Assembly: GCF_000005505.3 (NCBI RefSeq)
Contig: NC_016132.3
Span: 3,100,001 to 3,164,000, forward strand
From: Brachypodium distachyon
Taxonomy: Eukaryota > Streptophyta > Magnoliopsida > Poales > Poaceae
Length of the DNA: 64,000 nucleotides
Direction of reading: 5' to 3'
Positions 23,101 through 35,658 of this stretch are shown here, in pieces; position 1 is the first letter of the stretch, and every line of letters starts with the position of its first letter. Below the pieces are notes generated by a model. It was not told the DNA's origin. It saw nothing but the letters and a program-made list of their open reading frames with translations, and did not search any database. The position numbers and the translations under genes were made by a program.

Positions 23101-24438
23101 AGCACACAGGGTTTTTAGGGGAGAATTTAATTAGCTAGGTGATAGAGGATTGATAAGCTGAATACTTACTTGAAAGTTCTTGAAGAAATCTTTGGCAACG
23201 GACCACTCAGATTGTTAAATGAAAGATCTCTGTGAAATACATTGATTAAGCCGTTTATACAGTGTGCCAAGGAGATAAAAACAGGAATGACTAAAAGAGA
23301 TTGACATGACATACACCAGAGCAAGGCCATTAATGGTGGCCAGTGAATCAGGTAAAACTCCAGATAAGCTGTTGTTGTTCAATTTTCTGGTAGCAACAAT
23401 AGAACAATAAATAGGAGTGAATTGCTGTATACAGCAAGCAAGAATGATGAGCCATCAAGAACCAGAGAAAGAAATCTTACAGATAGTTGAGGTTCTTGAG
23501 ATCGCCAACTGAACTCGGGATGCTCCCGGTAAGAAGATTGTCTGATATGTCAAGCGTCTGTAGCATCCCCAGCCTGCCTATGCTACCAGGAATAGGGCCA
23601 GAAATTGCATTGTTCTGCAATAGCCTGTCCAAGAACAACAAACTTCAACACTTGCAGTCTTTCATCTGTCTAGAATCTAGAGCAATTTATTTCAAGAAAC
23701 TGTAGTTTTGTTTGTGCTTTCGATTTAAAACAAGACGGGATGAATGAGCTTACACAGATTGCAGCCTGGTGAGGTTTCCGATGCCTGGCGATAATTTACC
23801 AGACAATCTTTGGCTGGGAAGACCACTGCAAGCACAGATCCCGCGAGATGATTAGTCCTACTTATGCAGACATTTTTTATGCTCACGCGAAATCGGCGTG
23901 AACAGAAGGGACAGGGGACTTACAGCGCCGATACATAGCCGTCGGAGGAGCAGGTGACCATCCTCCAGCTGCAAGGGTCGACGGAGTTGATGTCCCAGTT
24001 GTCGAGCACGTTGTAGTGATCCTGCAGCTCCGTCTTGATCGCCATCAGCGCCACCACTGTGGACACAACCACAGGCAGGCTCAGCTTCACCAAATCTTAT
24101 CAACAAACGATTAAAACCCCGCAGCTATGGCGAAGAAAAAGCACAAGCAATGGAACCACATTGGCACATTTCTGCACATGCGCGGGGGGGGTTGTTGCCG
24201 AGAAGGGAAAGAAGAAATCTAGTGCCAATTTCACGGAAGAGTAATCTTCTTGGGACAAAAGACCCTTTTTACTTTACGAACTCGGAGAAAGCAGGGGACT
24301 TTCGCCGCGGAGGGAGGGCGGGTAAGTACCTTCGTAGTTGATGCCCGCCGGAGAGAGCGTCGCGGCTGACGGCGGCAGGACCACGCTGAGCACAACGGCG
24401 GCGACCGCCCACCACCGCCACCGCATCCACAACCCCAT
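20158..24438 (-). CDS. NIK: LRR receptor-like kinase, NIK (NSP-interacting kinase) type, subfamily LRR-II
   Basis: Eleven exons join in frame to 631 residues: 24330-24438, 23924-24056, 23754-23825, 23481-23624, 23315-23386, 23170-23229, 22944-23041, 22695-22844, 21989-22330, 21016-21407 and 20158-20481. Order of parts: signal peptide (1-27); LRR N-cap with [12 protein letters not shown]; four to five LRRs ([54 protein letters not shown]); transmembrane segment ([20 protein letters not shown]); then a kinase domain with [12 protein letters not shown], catalytic Lys in [23 protein letters not shown], activation loop [20 protein letters not shown] and the C-terminal AMELSGPR signature. The 11-exon layout and length match SERK/NIK relatives. 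Family knowledge: NIKs signal in antiviral translation control, and Arabidopsis NIK2/NIK3 relatives act as CIK co-receptors for CLE peptides. Plasma-membrane location. All catalytic residues are present. Confidence 0.95.
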
Positions 24439-26266
24439 CCCCCCACAAGCCGCAGATTCGATTCCGCCAAGACGACGACGAAGAAGAAGAAGATCGAACC
24501 AACTCGCACCAAAAAATTCCCCCTGCACTCCACTCCACGCGCTCCGGCGCGGCAGCACAAACAGAGCTCACGGAACCACCCGCTGATTAATCAATCCTAA
24601 TCCGACCGGCGACGACGACGCCAGGGCCAGGCCAAGCGAAGCGAGGAGCTCTCGGTTCACACCGGGGGATGGGATAGAGGAGGGCGATGGATTGATGGTG
24701 GGGGTAGGAGGAGTGGAGTGGGGGCAGGGCTTGGCTGAGAGGGCAGTCGCCAACAAGCACCTGCCACACCACACCCTATCAATCCATGCCTGCTGCTGCT
24801 GCTGCTCTGCAAACCGCCAAAAGCTGCTTCTCTCTCATCTCGTCTCGTCTCTCTCGACACGGACGCGCATGCCATGGCCACTCCCACTCCATGGCCCACC
24901 ATGCTTTCTGCTCGTCCTCACTCCCATTGCCACTTCTGTATTCTCCAGGACTCCTTCCTTTGTTTATCAGTAGATAGATCGAGCGTTTTAGGCTTTTCTG
25001 TTCGGATTTAGTCCCCTCTTTTTTAATACGAGCAAGAAAAAACATGCCTTTTGTTCGGATTTTAGTCGTTTTTTATACGAGCAAGAAACTGGGAATAATC
25101 TAGGAGGGAGAAAATGTGGTCCTTTTGCTTAGAAACGACGGCAGATGCTCCAATAATTCAACTCCACTCGCTAACCGTACTGACAAATGACACTATCCTT
25201 TCCCTCTCACTGCAAAAGATAACAAAGTACTAGCACAGCTGGTAGCATTCGAGTTTAACCAAACGTTTAGAACAACACAAAACATGAGTTGTGAGGCACC
25301 ATATTTGGTAGTACTCCGACATTTAGAAACTAAACTTATAATTCCTCGGTCTAATCATCGGTCAAACTGTAAACTCCGGTCCGTCAAAAAAGCAAATCTT
25401 GTGGTACTACCACTGACACCGGTGTAAAGTTCTCAATTTTTCTACTGTTTCAGCATCAGAAGCTTGTGCTTGTATGTAGCATTTGTGGGCACTAGTTAAT
25501 TAAACAGTTGCGCTAATTGACAGGCGCATGTTTGTCACAAAGCACACGCATCTCGACGCGGCAAAACATTGGATGTACTTCCGCCGGTAATTTTAAAACA
25601 TTTGCAGAACAGAATGACGGAGGGATTAAAACAAACAGAGCCCAAGGAGAACAAGGTTAAACTGATCTTGCTGGGGACACACGCACTGGCGAGTCACATG
25701 CTGGCCTTTTATTATATTTTCATTGTCCCGTCCTTCCTTGTCTCTCTCTGTAGACTCTAGCTGCTCGTCGGTAATCAGTGCCGGAGAATCTTTATGCTCC
25801 TTTTTATCCCTCTAACTCGTCCAGGCGTTGTTTAATGTTTGTTATTGGCGTTAAACCGAAAATTCTTGTGAACACTAAACAAACTTTTTCGCTGGGACCT
25901 CTGTGATTCAAAGAAATTTCATAGATATTTTTAAAAAAAATTCTATATATCTCCTTTGATTTGCAGAATTTAAAAAAAATGCAGGATTTGGAACCATAGA
26001 TTATTTTCTATTGACTACTTTGCAGTTTGCATGCAATTCTAAAGGAAAAGACCTCATAAAATGTTTTTTTTCCATGACAACTATGGTTAACGTGTCCTTA
26101 AGTTCTTTTATTTTTTCTACGGTGAACAGGTTAGGCCGTAAGAAAGGTTTTTCACCGAAAGAAATATATTGGAGAATTGTACGGGTCTAAAAGGCCTTAT
26201 GCTCACCTTGGATCAAATGAATTTTGGACAAAAGGAAAGGAAGATTGCAATTAATCAAAAAAAATG
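24439..26266. other. Gene-poor region, promoter side of the receptor kinase
   Basis: The first few hundred bases right of 24438 are the kinase 5' UTR and promoter. A CTG microsatellite sits at about 24790-24806. The rest is AT-rich with no recognisable gene. Confidence 0.55.
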
Positions 26267-26382
26267 TACTCCCTCCGTCTCATATCAAGTGACTCAAATT
26301 TGCTCAAATATGGATGTATCTATACGCAAAAAAGCGTTTAGATACATGCAATATTTCGTCACTTAATATGGGACGGGGCTAC
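26267..26382. mobile_element. Stowaway-like MITE
   Basis: Left end TACTCCCTCCGTCTCATATC and right end CACTTAATATGGGACGGGGC form an imperfect inverted repeat. The interior carries GGATGTATCTATACGC and the complementary GCGTTTAGATACATGC, a second internal hairpin typical of these grass MITEs. Confidence 0.8.
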
Positions 26383-26639
26383 ATCCTTTGGTCCATAATA
26401 TTGCATGCATCAAAGTAGTGTCCATAAAAAAAAGTCGGAATGGAGGGTAGAAGTTCGGAGCTTGCATAATTTTCTCCGCTTTACATTGTTTCTGTTCGTT
26501 TCAATCAATGCACCAAAAATATTTTCTACTCCTGTATCTTTTCTGAATTTTTGTTTACAAGTATCAAAGAGCTCTCAGTTCTCCAACATTTTTCTTGTTT
26601 TTACCCTCTTTCGGATAAGCATCTTCTTTTAATTTGTCC

Positions 26640-26935
26640 CCGTCGCTCTACGTCAATTTCGTCAGAAAAGACCTCGAGACGAAACCATTTCACAAAATGA
26701 ATTCGGCACCAAACTATTCCACGGATATAACCCTTTTGTTCAGCACTCGACAGCGCGGCGCTATCCTCCATAGCTCAGCGCCTCTCCGTGAGGCGCTATC
26801 CCCCTGCCAGCGTGGCCAGCCCAGGCCCCACACGCGGTTGTGTAGCGCCTGACGCACGGGCGCTATACCCATAGGCTTCGCGCCTGAGAGCTGGGCGCTA
26901 TGATATTTATAATTTGAGGCCTAAATTTCCAGTAA
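26640..26935 (+). repeat. Left arm of a large inverted repeat with GGCGCTAT modules
   Basis: This arm matches the reverse complement of 27650-27925 over most of its length, for example ATTTCG..., GACGAAAC, TCACAAAATGAA, CTCAGCG, GCGCTATCCCCC, GTGTAGCGCCT and the TACCC(A)TAGGCTTC region. Identity is roughly 70-75 percent by eye. It contains at least four copies of GGCGCTAT. A partial direct copy of its end (GGGCTTCGCGCCCGGGCG, then GGGCGCTA) lies at 26976-27003. There is no convincing protein. Either two copies of one repeat inserted in opposite orientation, or a fold-back element. Confidence 0.7.
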
Positions 26936-27649
26936 CGTTTCGTCTAGGAGAGCAACCAAATTTTCCAAGTCCACGGGCTTCGCGCCCGGGCGTTGGGCGC
27001 TACTCTCCTCTCGCACGAAGTGAGTGCGTGCCTCCTCCAATAAAATCGGTAATAGCAGTTATTCCCTACATCTGACTTCCGAGTATGTTTTGAGAATTGG
27101 AAACCGCCGCCTGCTCCCCCCCCCCACCCACAAAAAAAAGGGGCCGCGCCATGCCTCTCCAACTTCTTTTCCAATCAATATGCGTTCTTTCCTCTTTGAT
27201 TAGTCGATTTGCTGCCATGCATGGCCCAAGTACACTCATCCTTCCTCGTTAATTGCATCCTGATTAATTGCTTGATTTGGCAGCCACGAGTGAAACGTAT
27301 CCAGCCAAGCTATGCATGCGTCTGTTTCTCTTGGCAGGTGAAACAGCATGTGAAATTCGCCGATTGTCTCGTACACTTAGGCCGATCTCGCCGATTCCCT
27401 GGTACACCAGATCATTTTGCTTTTGGTAACTGCCCCGGCGTTTAGATCGGGAGAAGAAACGCCCCACGCGTGTCCCTTTTCTCCTCGTACGAAGTCACAC
27501 ATGCAGAAACAGACGCGGTTTTTTTGCCCGGTTAGTTGTCATCCACACCTACAATTAGGCTGGGACGTTGCTTTAAAAAAAAGCTGGGCCGTTAATTCCT
27601 TCAACAATTGAAACGGCAACTTGCTTTTTTCTGTGATTTCCTGCAGTCA
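26936..27649. other. Spacer between the two inverted-repeat arms
   Basis: It contains a poly-C/poly-A stretch at about 27114-27139 and no recognisable gene. Small open frames on both strands show no domain. Confidence 0.5.
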
Positions 27650-27925
27650 GTGTGCGCAGCCATAGCGACCATAACGCCCAACCATCAGGTGTGAAGCCTG
27701 TGGGTATAGCTCCCGTGAATTAGGCGCTACACATACGCGTGTGGGCATTGGACAGACCATGTTGGATATATGCTTTGCCACGTTGGCGGGGGATAGCGCC
27801 CACGGATTAGACGCTGAGATATGGACTATAACGCCCCTATGTTGGGCAGTGAAATAGTTTCGCGCGGAGTTCATTTTGTGATTTAGTTTCGTCGCGTGGT
27901 CTATTTTGTCGAAATCAACTCGCTC
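27650..27925 (-). repeat. Right arm of the large inverted repeat
   Basis: Read on the minus strand this arm parallels 26640-26935, with an extra 20-30 bases in the middle. It contains TAGGCGCTACAC, GGATAGCGCCCAC and ATAACGCCC, the complement or variants of the GGCGCTAT module. A transcript across both arms (loop about 715 bases, 26936-27649) could fold into an imperfect hairpin nearly 300 bp long. Confidence 0.7.
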
Positions 27926-28958
27926 TACCCGTTTCACTGCTAGCTACCAGTACGTTCGTCCGTACGTATGTCTGCAGTAGTGCAGTGCATATAATTCGGC
28001 ACTTAACTGCGTATACCAGAATGCATGCATGGGACCCTTGCAGGAAACAAAAATGCAGATATGCTGGCTACTGTATATATATGCCCACACTGGCCTGAAT
28101 ATTGGTGCTACTAGCTGCTACTATTGTGTTGTGCGGCGTGTGACTATACGGGGAATCTGATCGCATGAGCAAGAGGCTCTCAATTAATCAGTGTGCACAT
28201 CTTTTCCTTTTCTGAAGATCTTTTACTGTAAAAGTTTCTAGTACAATGGGTGGTAGATGCCATTCGGCCAGCTTTATTGATTCTCAAACATGATTAGTTA
28301 CATCGTTTACTAGAAACGGCAAACTAAAATTTAGAGTTGTCGTCCCATAAACAATCGATAAGATTAGATAAAATATTCCTAACCAGTTCATGACCGACCC
28401 ATTGGCATTCCTAGAATAATGTTCAAACTTGAAAATCTGAAGCCACATGCAACTAGTTGCCGACACGAATTATTTTTCTGTCGGTTTTTTGTTTATTCCT
28501 GACAGTTTTGCACCGTCACTAAACTCTGTGATCCTGGTAGTGACTGTTCTTCGTGAGGCATAGCCGATTTTTTTTCTTCAAATAGTCAGTTCTCTTTCTT
28601 CTACCCTTTCATTTCTCTCCATTTTCCGCCTTCATGTCACTGCCGTTCTCCTCATTGTCTCTTAGCTATATAAGGATGCAGGTTGGATCCTACTTAATCA
28701 ACTTCCTAGTTTCTTAAATTTTACTCAAAATTCGAGTTGAAAATTAATTTTGAGAGTGGCCTACAAATGGATATATGCATCCTTGCATCCCTACTCCTGC
28801 CCCATCACTCCTCAAACACTGATCTTCTACTATGCGCGGATGACTTCACCACCCCTTTTCCCATCCATAACCCTATAAGTCCGTAAGGCATCCTTCGTGA
28901 GATCTTCCATTTCTGCTAAGTATCAACCTTGCTATCCATTGTTAAAGAAAAACATTGC

Positions 28959-28998
28959 TACTCACTCCGATCCCTAATGTCTTGGATCGGAGGGAGTA
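28959..28998. mobile_element. Minimal MITE remnant: two termini joined with almost no interior
   Basis: Forty bases contain CTCACTCCGATCC and GGATCGGAGGGAG separated by only CTAATGTCTT, flanked by TA. This looks like an internal-deletion derivative of the CCTCCGATCCTAAAT family found at 18298 and 29228. Confidence 0.75.
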
Positions 28999-29227
28999 TC
29001 AATTCTCGACGTTCTGGACCCATGTTGTAATTTTGGGAAACTCGCGAGATGGTATGTACGTTCCTAAAACAGGGTTGAAATGTGTTAAAAAAAAACTCAA
29101 AAATGATCTATTGACATCCTACTTCAATTGTTGTGTTCAGTTCGTGAGACCGAATTTGCCCACCACGGCCAGCAAAGAAAGCCGTAGCACGAAGAATAGC
29201 AAGGGCCACCGTGATTAATTAGGTTGT

Positions 29228-29320
29228 TACTCCCTCCGATCCTAAATTGTTATCGAAATTTTACATGTATTTATACGCGTTTTAAGAATAGATACATTAA
29301 TATTGGACAAATTTGAGTCC
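29228..29320. mobile_element. Truncated Stowaway-like MITE
   Basis: The left end TACTCCCTCCGATCCTAAAT and the interior GGACAAATTTGAGTCC are present, but the complementary right end is absent. Same family as 18298-18410. Confidence 0.75.
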
Positions 29321-31782
29321 ATATGCAAAATAGGCTAGCCCAGGTAGTCACGTGTCGTGGAGAGGGTGGATGGACCAGTCTTGCTTGCGAGAGAGGCCGG
29401 ATACGATAGGAGTAATTTTATTGCATCGAAGCCGTCAAGAGGAGCCTGGACTCCGGATTCGCCCAACCCATGCTAGACTCCGGATTCAAACTCCCAAGAG
29501 AATCTTTGTCGCTAGCTTGGGAATGGTACTAGTAGGTAGAAAATGCCCGTATGCCCGCCGTTCAGAGATCCTCACGGGGCGGGTGGGAGTGGGAATATGG
29601 GGTTAGCAGCACTAGTGCTACACTACTGAAGTCTGAAGCATTGTCCTTGGACGCGGAGCATTCCACAACATTCTTTACAAACTCTCTTCACCTTTCTGAA
29701 CAGATATGAGAAACATATATGGAGAGATTAATAAAGTTTTTTTTTCTTTCTAAAAGAGAGGAGAACATTCCTAGTGCTCACGTGACATTTGAGTGCCACC
29801 ATGTTTCCCATATCATGACTCATGAGCTCATAAAAGCATAACCAAGATAGATACAGTAGTTGTAATTCTTTTTTAAACGTGGTGCATGCCGCGCGCACAA
29901 CGTAGATAAAATTCCAAATCTAAATTCCATCCACACATCGAATAACTAAACAGGAAATTCCAACAGCTCCCTTTCAAAAATAAATAAATAAATAAAATAA
30001 TCTAACAGCTGATAATCAATTAATTTCAAATTCTGTCCAAAACATCATTATAGACAAACTCAAATTTTGTCTAACATCATTACAGGCAATTTTCTACGAG
30101 CAAACTCAAATTTTGTTCGTGAGCATTATGAATCTAAAACATCAATAGACAGGAGTGCCCTGTACCAATTTAATTGTCTTCTAAAAAAGACTAACGTGAC
30201 TAACACGACCTTTTTAAATTACGGCGCATAATTGAGAGAAATCCAATTTCGCGCCGTGGCCCAAAGCAGGTGCGGCAGCACTGCAACTGGCGTTCTCGTC
30301 TGGATTTGGTTGTTCGCCGGCTTGGAAGACCGTGGCAGAGGCCAAAGCCTACGCACCTCGGGATTCGGGAGGCAGGAGCAGCCAAGCTGGGCCCTCTGTG
30401 CGCATGTGAGAGACCTTTTCGTACCTCCTGGACAAAAAACGCAAGCTATAATTTTTTTCATTCAATTGTTTTTACGTTTTCGTCCAGTGACTCTTTTTAG
30501 TTTTAGAATATTCGTTCTCCTGTTCTGTCAGTGAAACTGTTGCGACTCCTGCGGGCTGCAGACATGCTGAGCGATCATTTTTAGTTTCTTTTGTTTTTGA
30601 GGGGAAGCGATTATTTTTAGTTGGGAGTGGGCGGTGGGCCCTAAACTTTCGGCCCAGGTACTGAAGAGGCCCAAGGAAAATGAAAGCGCCCGCCTGCGTA
30701 CCACCGGCCAGGCAGCATCCAGTGTATACAGTAAACAGGCTTTGACTAAACCCACAATAGTCTAAGAAAAAGGTAATCAGGCCTTCACTTGCTCATACCA
30801 TATCAAACGCACGTTCTCAAAATAGCGTACCAACCATTTGGAAAAGAGCGTCTCTTGATTTTTTTTTTATATTCAGTTTATTTTTTATCGCAACCAGCAA
30901 ACTTTTTGTATATTTTTTTAAAAAGAAATTCTATCTCAATTGACGGACTAGATCCGTTCAATTAAGATCTGAATATCATCCCCACTCCCACCTGCTACGT
31001 GTTGCCGTTGGATTAAGATCTAACGGTACCACGTCGACACAAGGCTGTGCATTCCCCTCTTCCTGGTGAGGCGAAACACGCCTCGCTCGTTCTGAAACGT
31101 CCCGGCACAAGGTTGCAACATGGCTAGACTTTTAAGTTCAATTTTTCTGTACCGATGGTTCCATGGTAAATCCGAAGCAGTTTTAGTTTCCAGTGGGAGA
31201 CCCACAAATGCGGTACGAAGAATTTGATGACGGGTTGATCACCTGCACAAGAGAAACTAAACCCGAAGCAAGTTCAGTTTCTGTTTTCCGGTAGTCCGGG
31301 CCATCGAATTTCATTGCCTGCACAAGAGAAAACTTCTGCTTCGAAACTCAACTTTGGGAATTTAGGTCTGAATTCTGAACTATTTGAATTTAGGTCTGTC
31401 CAGGAAGGTTACGAGTCATGGAAATGGGGAAATTGTAGCTCAAGCCCCCACTTGCAGACTTCCTTCATCACTTGCCTGCTTTATTTCTTATTCCACGCCA
31501 CACCGACTGAATACAGGCAACTACTCATGTAAAAAGCAGGATAGCCACAGAAACTACAACTGAAAATTTAAGGAGAAACTGCAAGGAACAACAGCTGGTT
31601 CAAAGAAGCTATGAATCTCAATGCTCTGGGGGGAATATATGCCGTGTCAATTTACAAGGAATTACATGCACATCTCTGAAAGAATGTATGTGCCTACAAA
31701 GTAGCAGCAGCTCCATGTAATTTCCAGGACAAGAAAAAAATTGGGAATAAAATGGTAACAGTATGTGTATATCTTTGCTGTT

Positions 31783-34436
31783 TTACTTCACGTAAGTGTA
31801 ACTATGCGGAAACCAGCTCTCCAAAAGAGATTGTTTGAGCCTCAGAACTAGGGCGAACAAAGCGTAGCAAGGGAAGTGAAGCAATGCTACCACCAAGTAC
31901 CTGCATAAGTACAGTTTGTCGAGATCACAGTTTGCGGCAGAAAGTCTACAGGTTAAAATAATACTGGAGAACTATGTTATAGAGCCCTCTAGTTAATAAT
32001 CTCCGAAATATTCCAGATCAATTGAAGCGAAATGTATGCAAGAACCTAAAAAAACTGATTAGCTAATGTTACGTAGTCTTCTCGATCATCTATGCATGGA
32101 TCCTTATACCCTAAAGTATCCCAAACAAACAACCATAGTCTGGATATGCGCCCATGGCAATTTGCAAACCAATAGGAAATTTAGCAACAGTGGTCACTCT
32201 AACTTAAAAAACAGTACAGTTCATACTTGAAGTATGTGCTCTGCTCGGCCTATTGGGTTTCTACTTTCATCAAACGCCTAGATTTTATACAACAATATTG
32301 ACTCACTTGTTCAGTATCTGTACATGCAAGAATGTTATTTAAAACGACAATGTCAATGTCAACGCCTTTTGTCAATCGGAGCTTACCATACAGGTGCTCG
32401 AGGGAATGTCAAGTCTAGAAATGGGTAAGGCCACCTGAGTAAATTGAATAACATAAACACGTGAAGAAATTTTACTTGATTAAGATTTGATATAAAGGAA
32501 ATGTAAGTCCAAAGTATTACCATATTGACACATTAGCATGGACGATCCACTGAATACTGACAAAAATACCTGTCCACAGCATGAAATATGCTATTCTAAA
32601 CCACGGGAAACGCTGCAATTTCAGATTAAACAGTTAATGTAAAGATCAGCTGATCGTGGTATGGATCAATATCCTGGTACAAGACGTTTACCAAGCTATT
32701 CAAAGCAGTATCACCAATTATGAAGACAACATTGATTGAATGTGTTCCAATCAGCAACTGCAGTGTGCAACCACAAACAGTTAATACGAAATGGAGCAAA
32801 GAGTATGTTAACAAGCCACTGTGAAAATCACCACTAGAAACATCAAAATTTGCAGGACCTACAATCACACGTTGTTATAGCTGTAGTTATACATACTAGC
32901 CAAATAACCATGGAACTAAAGCATTCCTATTTAGTCTATGTATTATGATTTTGCAATAATTTTAGAGTAAAAACACAGTACTTAAAGTCAACGATACACT
33001 TCAATAGTATTGGTTACTAAACAACTGGCATCGATTCTTCCTATTTCTTCTGACTTACAGATAACTTTTTTTGGCGATCAGACTAACAAATAACTTACAA
33101 GATTCCAAAATATACAGTTCTTTAAATTTGTGATCGAATACTCACAAAATTCATGTCATATTGATTGTATGCGAGGAAAGGGTAGAGGATGAACCAGAAC
33201 ACCAGATCCGTAATGATAACAGCACCTGCATTAGTCTGGAAACAAGAATGCAAAAGCTGAGTGGGCAGCAAACCAGGTCGTGCTTTCAGATATCAGAATA
33301 GCTAAGAATCTAAAAAAATACAAATAGGTCAAGCAAACTTTCCTACGATCCTATTTGTTTCTTTTCCATCAATCATAATATGTCTACTGTTCAGCAGTTA
33401 AACCACATAAATCATGTCAACTCTGTGCTCAAATGTGAAGTGACAGCAAACTTGGGCATGATGAGTTACCTGAAACATGATCTGGAACAGGTAACCCCAA
33501 AACCCTGCTATTTCTCGGCCATCATGTGTTTTACTGGAAAAAGATCTTTTGATGGAGTCATCGTATCTACTTTCCCCTGTTGGCGCAATGACATATGAGC
33601 CATGATCTGCATCAGATTTATCCGTCTTGCAAGCTAACTGATAACACCCATAAACTGAGAGCACCGAGCCAAGCTAAATATAAAGAAGTTACATGTTAGA
33701 GGTATCACAACCTGAGTGCCAGCAAAATAGGCAATGCAAGCACGCACACAGTACAGTACATTTCATGTTATTCACTCATACTATTCCATATTAGCCACTT
33801 GTTTAATTTCTGGCAGGGATGCTATTCTCAGTCTCAGATGCAAGTAAGAATAACTGGTGAATAGTGAACACTGCATAATATAAGTTTATTACAGCAATTA
33901 ACATACCCCAAAATACAAGGTGACAAGCAAGAACGTCCACCTGTCAAATGTACAAACAACCAAAATCAAACATTTTTTTTCTGAATATTACCCCGGTAAG
34001 AAGAGAGCACTTGTGCAAGGATGATATCTTTCAGTTGTGATTAGCAAAATATTTAGAGGCGTTATGAGCAAGAAGGATGAAGGCTGGCTTACTGGGTGTA
34101 GTATAGGAAGATGGTCCAACCATCAACGATAACATCATAGGTAAGCAGGGAAGCCAAAGCGAAGAACGCTACAAGGCGAAACGCCAGCAGCCAACCAGGA
34201 TGGATCTGCTCAAGGCATGGTTTCCAGCAATCGTCAAGATACACGACACCAGGTCCGACCCGGGGCGGCCGGGCCTCCTCTCTGTCGACTCCTTCGTCAT
34301 TGCCGGCCGGTGAACTGGCCCCCTCATACTTCCAGATCAAGAAGCATGCCAGGGCCACGCAGGAGTAGACCCAGGTGGCGCAGAGCAGGAACCTCCAGTT
34401 GAGCCAGTAGTCCGGTTCAGTGGTGTCCATGACCAT
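31783..34436 (-). CDS. Polytopic membrane protein, Rolling-stone-like plant family of unknown function
   Basis: Eight exons join in frame to 331 residues: 34093-34436, 33907-33940, 33470-33673, 33146-33235, 32692-32757, 32521-32612, 32387-32434 and 31783-31900. The protein starts MVMDTTEPDYWLNWRFLLCA and has about seven hydrophobic segments, including LLCATWVYSCVALACFLIW, LVAFFALASLLTYDVI, FLLVTLYFGLGSVLSVYGCY, DLVFWFILYPFLAY, INVVFIIGDTALNSL, FMLWTGIFVSIQWIV and VVALLHFPCYALFALVL. A charged loop (ASSPAGNDEGVDREEARPP) lies between the first two and a second hydrophilic loop follows the third. The overall plan fits plant relatives of Drosophila Rolling stone; the biochemical role is unknown. 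The second ATG (MDTTEP) is an alternative start. A leader exon probably lies right of 34436. Confidence 0.85.
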
Positions 34437-35658
34437 GGCTGGCTGACGGACGGCAATGCTTCAGCGACCGATCGACCCTGCGTCCCTGCAACCAGATTCA
34501 CAACACAAGTACACAACACATTTTATGCCAGAATTCGATACCATACTTGTGCTTAAGAAAAGAGGCATTTTTTCCCCATCCTTTTCCTTGCCGACAAAGG
34601 GAGAGATCAATTATCAACACTTAAAATGTCCTAGGAACAGTGAAAGGAAAAGGGCAATAGTAATCAGGTGGTATCCTGCAACCTGGTAACCCCACAGGGA
34701 AAAAAAGGGCGATCCCATCCAATCCGCGCCCACGCAGAAGACAAGAACAATGAACTGCGCGCATCAAGAAAGCATTGGGCAGAGGAAGAGGAGAGAGACC
34801 GTACCAGTGATTCGTTGGGTGGGGTGGGGGCAAGAAGCCAAGAACCGCCCTCTCCGTCCCTCCTCTCAGGCGCTCGCGCCACTGCCTTCTCCGAGCTCCC
34901 ACCTCTCTAGTGTCTACCTAACTCCCCCAACTCTACTGTCAGATCGGGGAGAGAGAAGAGAAAGAGAGAGGGACGCGCATCAGTGTATATTCTACTCCAG
35001 CAAGAATCATGAATGTGGACGACAGGATCAGGGGACAAGAAGGATTCTTTACCTACTCGCGGGCGGCGGGGTCACGGCGCTATATCCAATCCCAGAATCT
35101 CCGGTCGCCGGCGCCGGCACGGACGAATCCAGAGCGGCCTCTTCCGGACTGGCGGGTTCGGGAGGCCTCTCTCACTGTCTCGCGGCCACAGAAGTCGGCG
35201 GCCGTGACGAGGCGAGGAGAGGTGGAACCGTCGAAGCGAGCAAACGAAATGGGAAGCCGGCCGTGTGGAGCCACGTATTCCAGGGCGAGTGCTCCACGCT
35301 TCCACGCGGCGAGCGATGTGATCTGGATGCGCGGTGAGACGGGATCGGATTGTGGGGGCACCACACACAGCACCTCTGTCTCTGTCTCTGCCGACTTGTC
35401 GTGGCCGCCGTTTGCTTGTGTTGTTTCGTCTTTGCAAACCCAGCAAATTTCCACAAAATAGCTCTTGCTTTATTTGACCCGTCTGTTGGTGCGAGTGCCC
35501 GTCTGTTGGTGCGAGTGGCACACGGTTATACTACCTGACACGGATGAGATACGACGAGGGCAAACTAAGTAAAATCTGTTCATTGTTCTCTACTCCGCAT
35601 CTGATCCGTCCGATTCATAAAAAATGTCGTCAATTTTATACCAAGTACAAATTTTATA
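34437..35658. other. Promoter and 5' UTR region of the Rolling-stone-like gene
   Basis: No additional gene is supported. GA-rich tracts near 34950-34975 and a GC-rich block at 35040-35350 suggest a first non-coding exon and promoter. Overlapping open frames of 90-195 codons on both strands here are composition effects of the GC-rich block. Confidence 0.45.

Larger units (their letters stand above)
27926..31782. other. Gene-poor region with MITE remnants
   Basis: No gene is supported. Recognisable contents are the hairpin at 28959-28998, the truncated MITE at 29228-29320 and an (AAAT)n tract near 29975-29998. The right end is the 3' flank of the gene that ends at 31783. Open frames of 60-100 codons near 29352 and 30232 have no recognisable domain and no splice support. 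Confidence 0.55.

Noticed and set aside
24439..31782. Search for a hidden gene, CRISPR-like array or virus remnant in the 7-kb gene-poor region
   Set aside because: No regularly spaced repeats, no reverse transcriptase, integrase or transposase motifs and no long terminal repeats were seen; only MITEs and the inverted repeat stood out.
34750..35521. Several open frames of 90-195 codons on both strands upstream of the Rolling-stone-like gene
   Set aside because: They overlap each other in a GC-rich leader region, have no domains and no splice partners.
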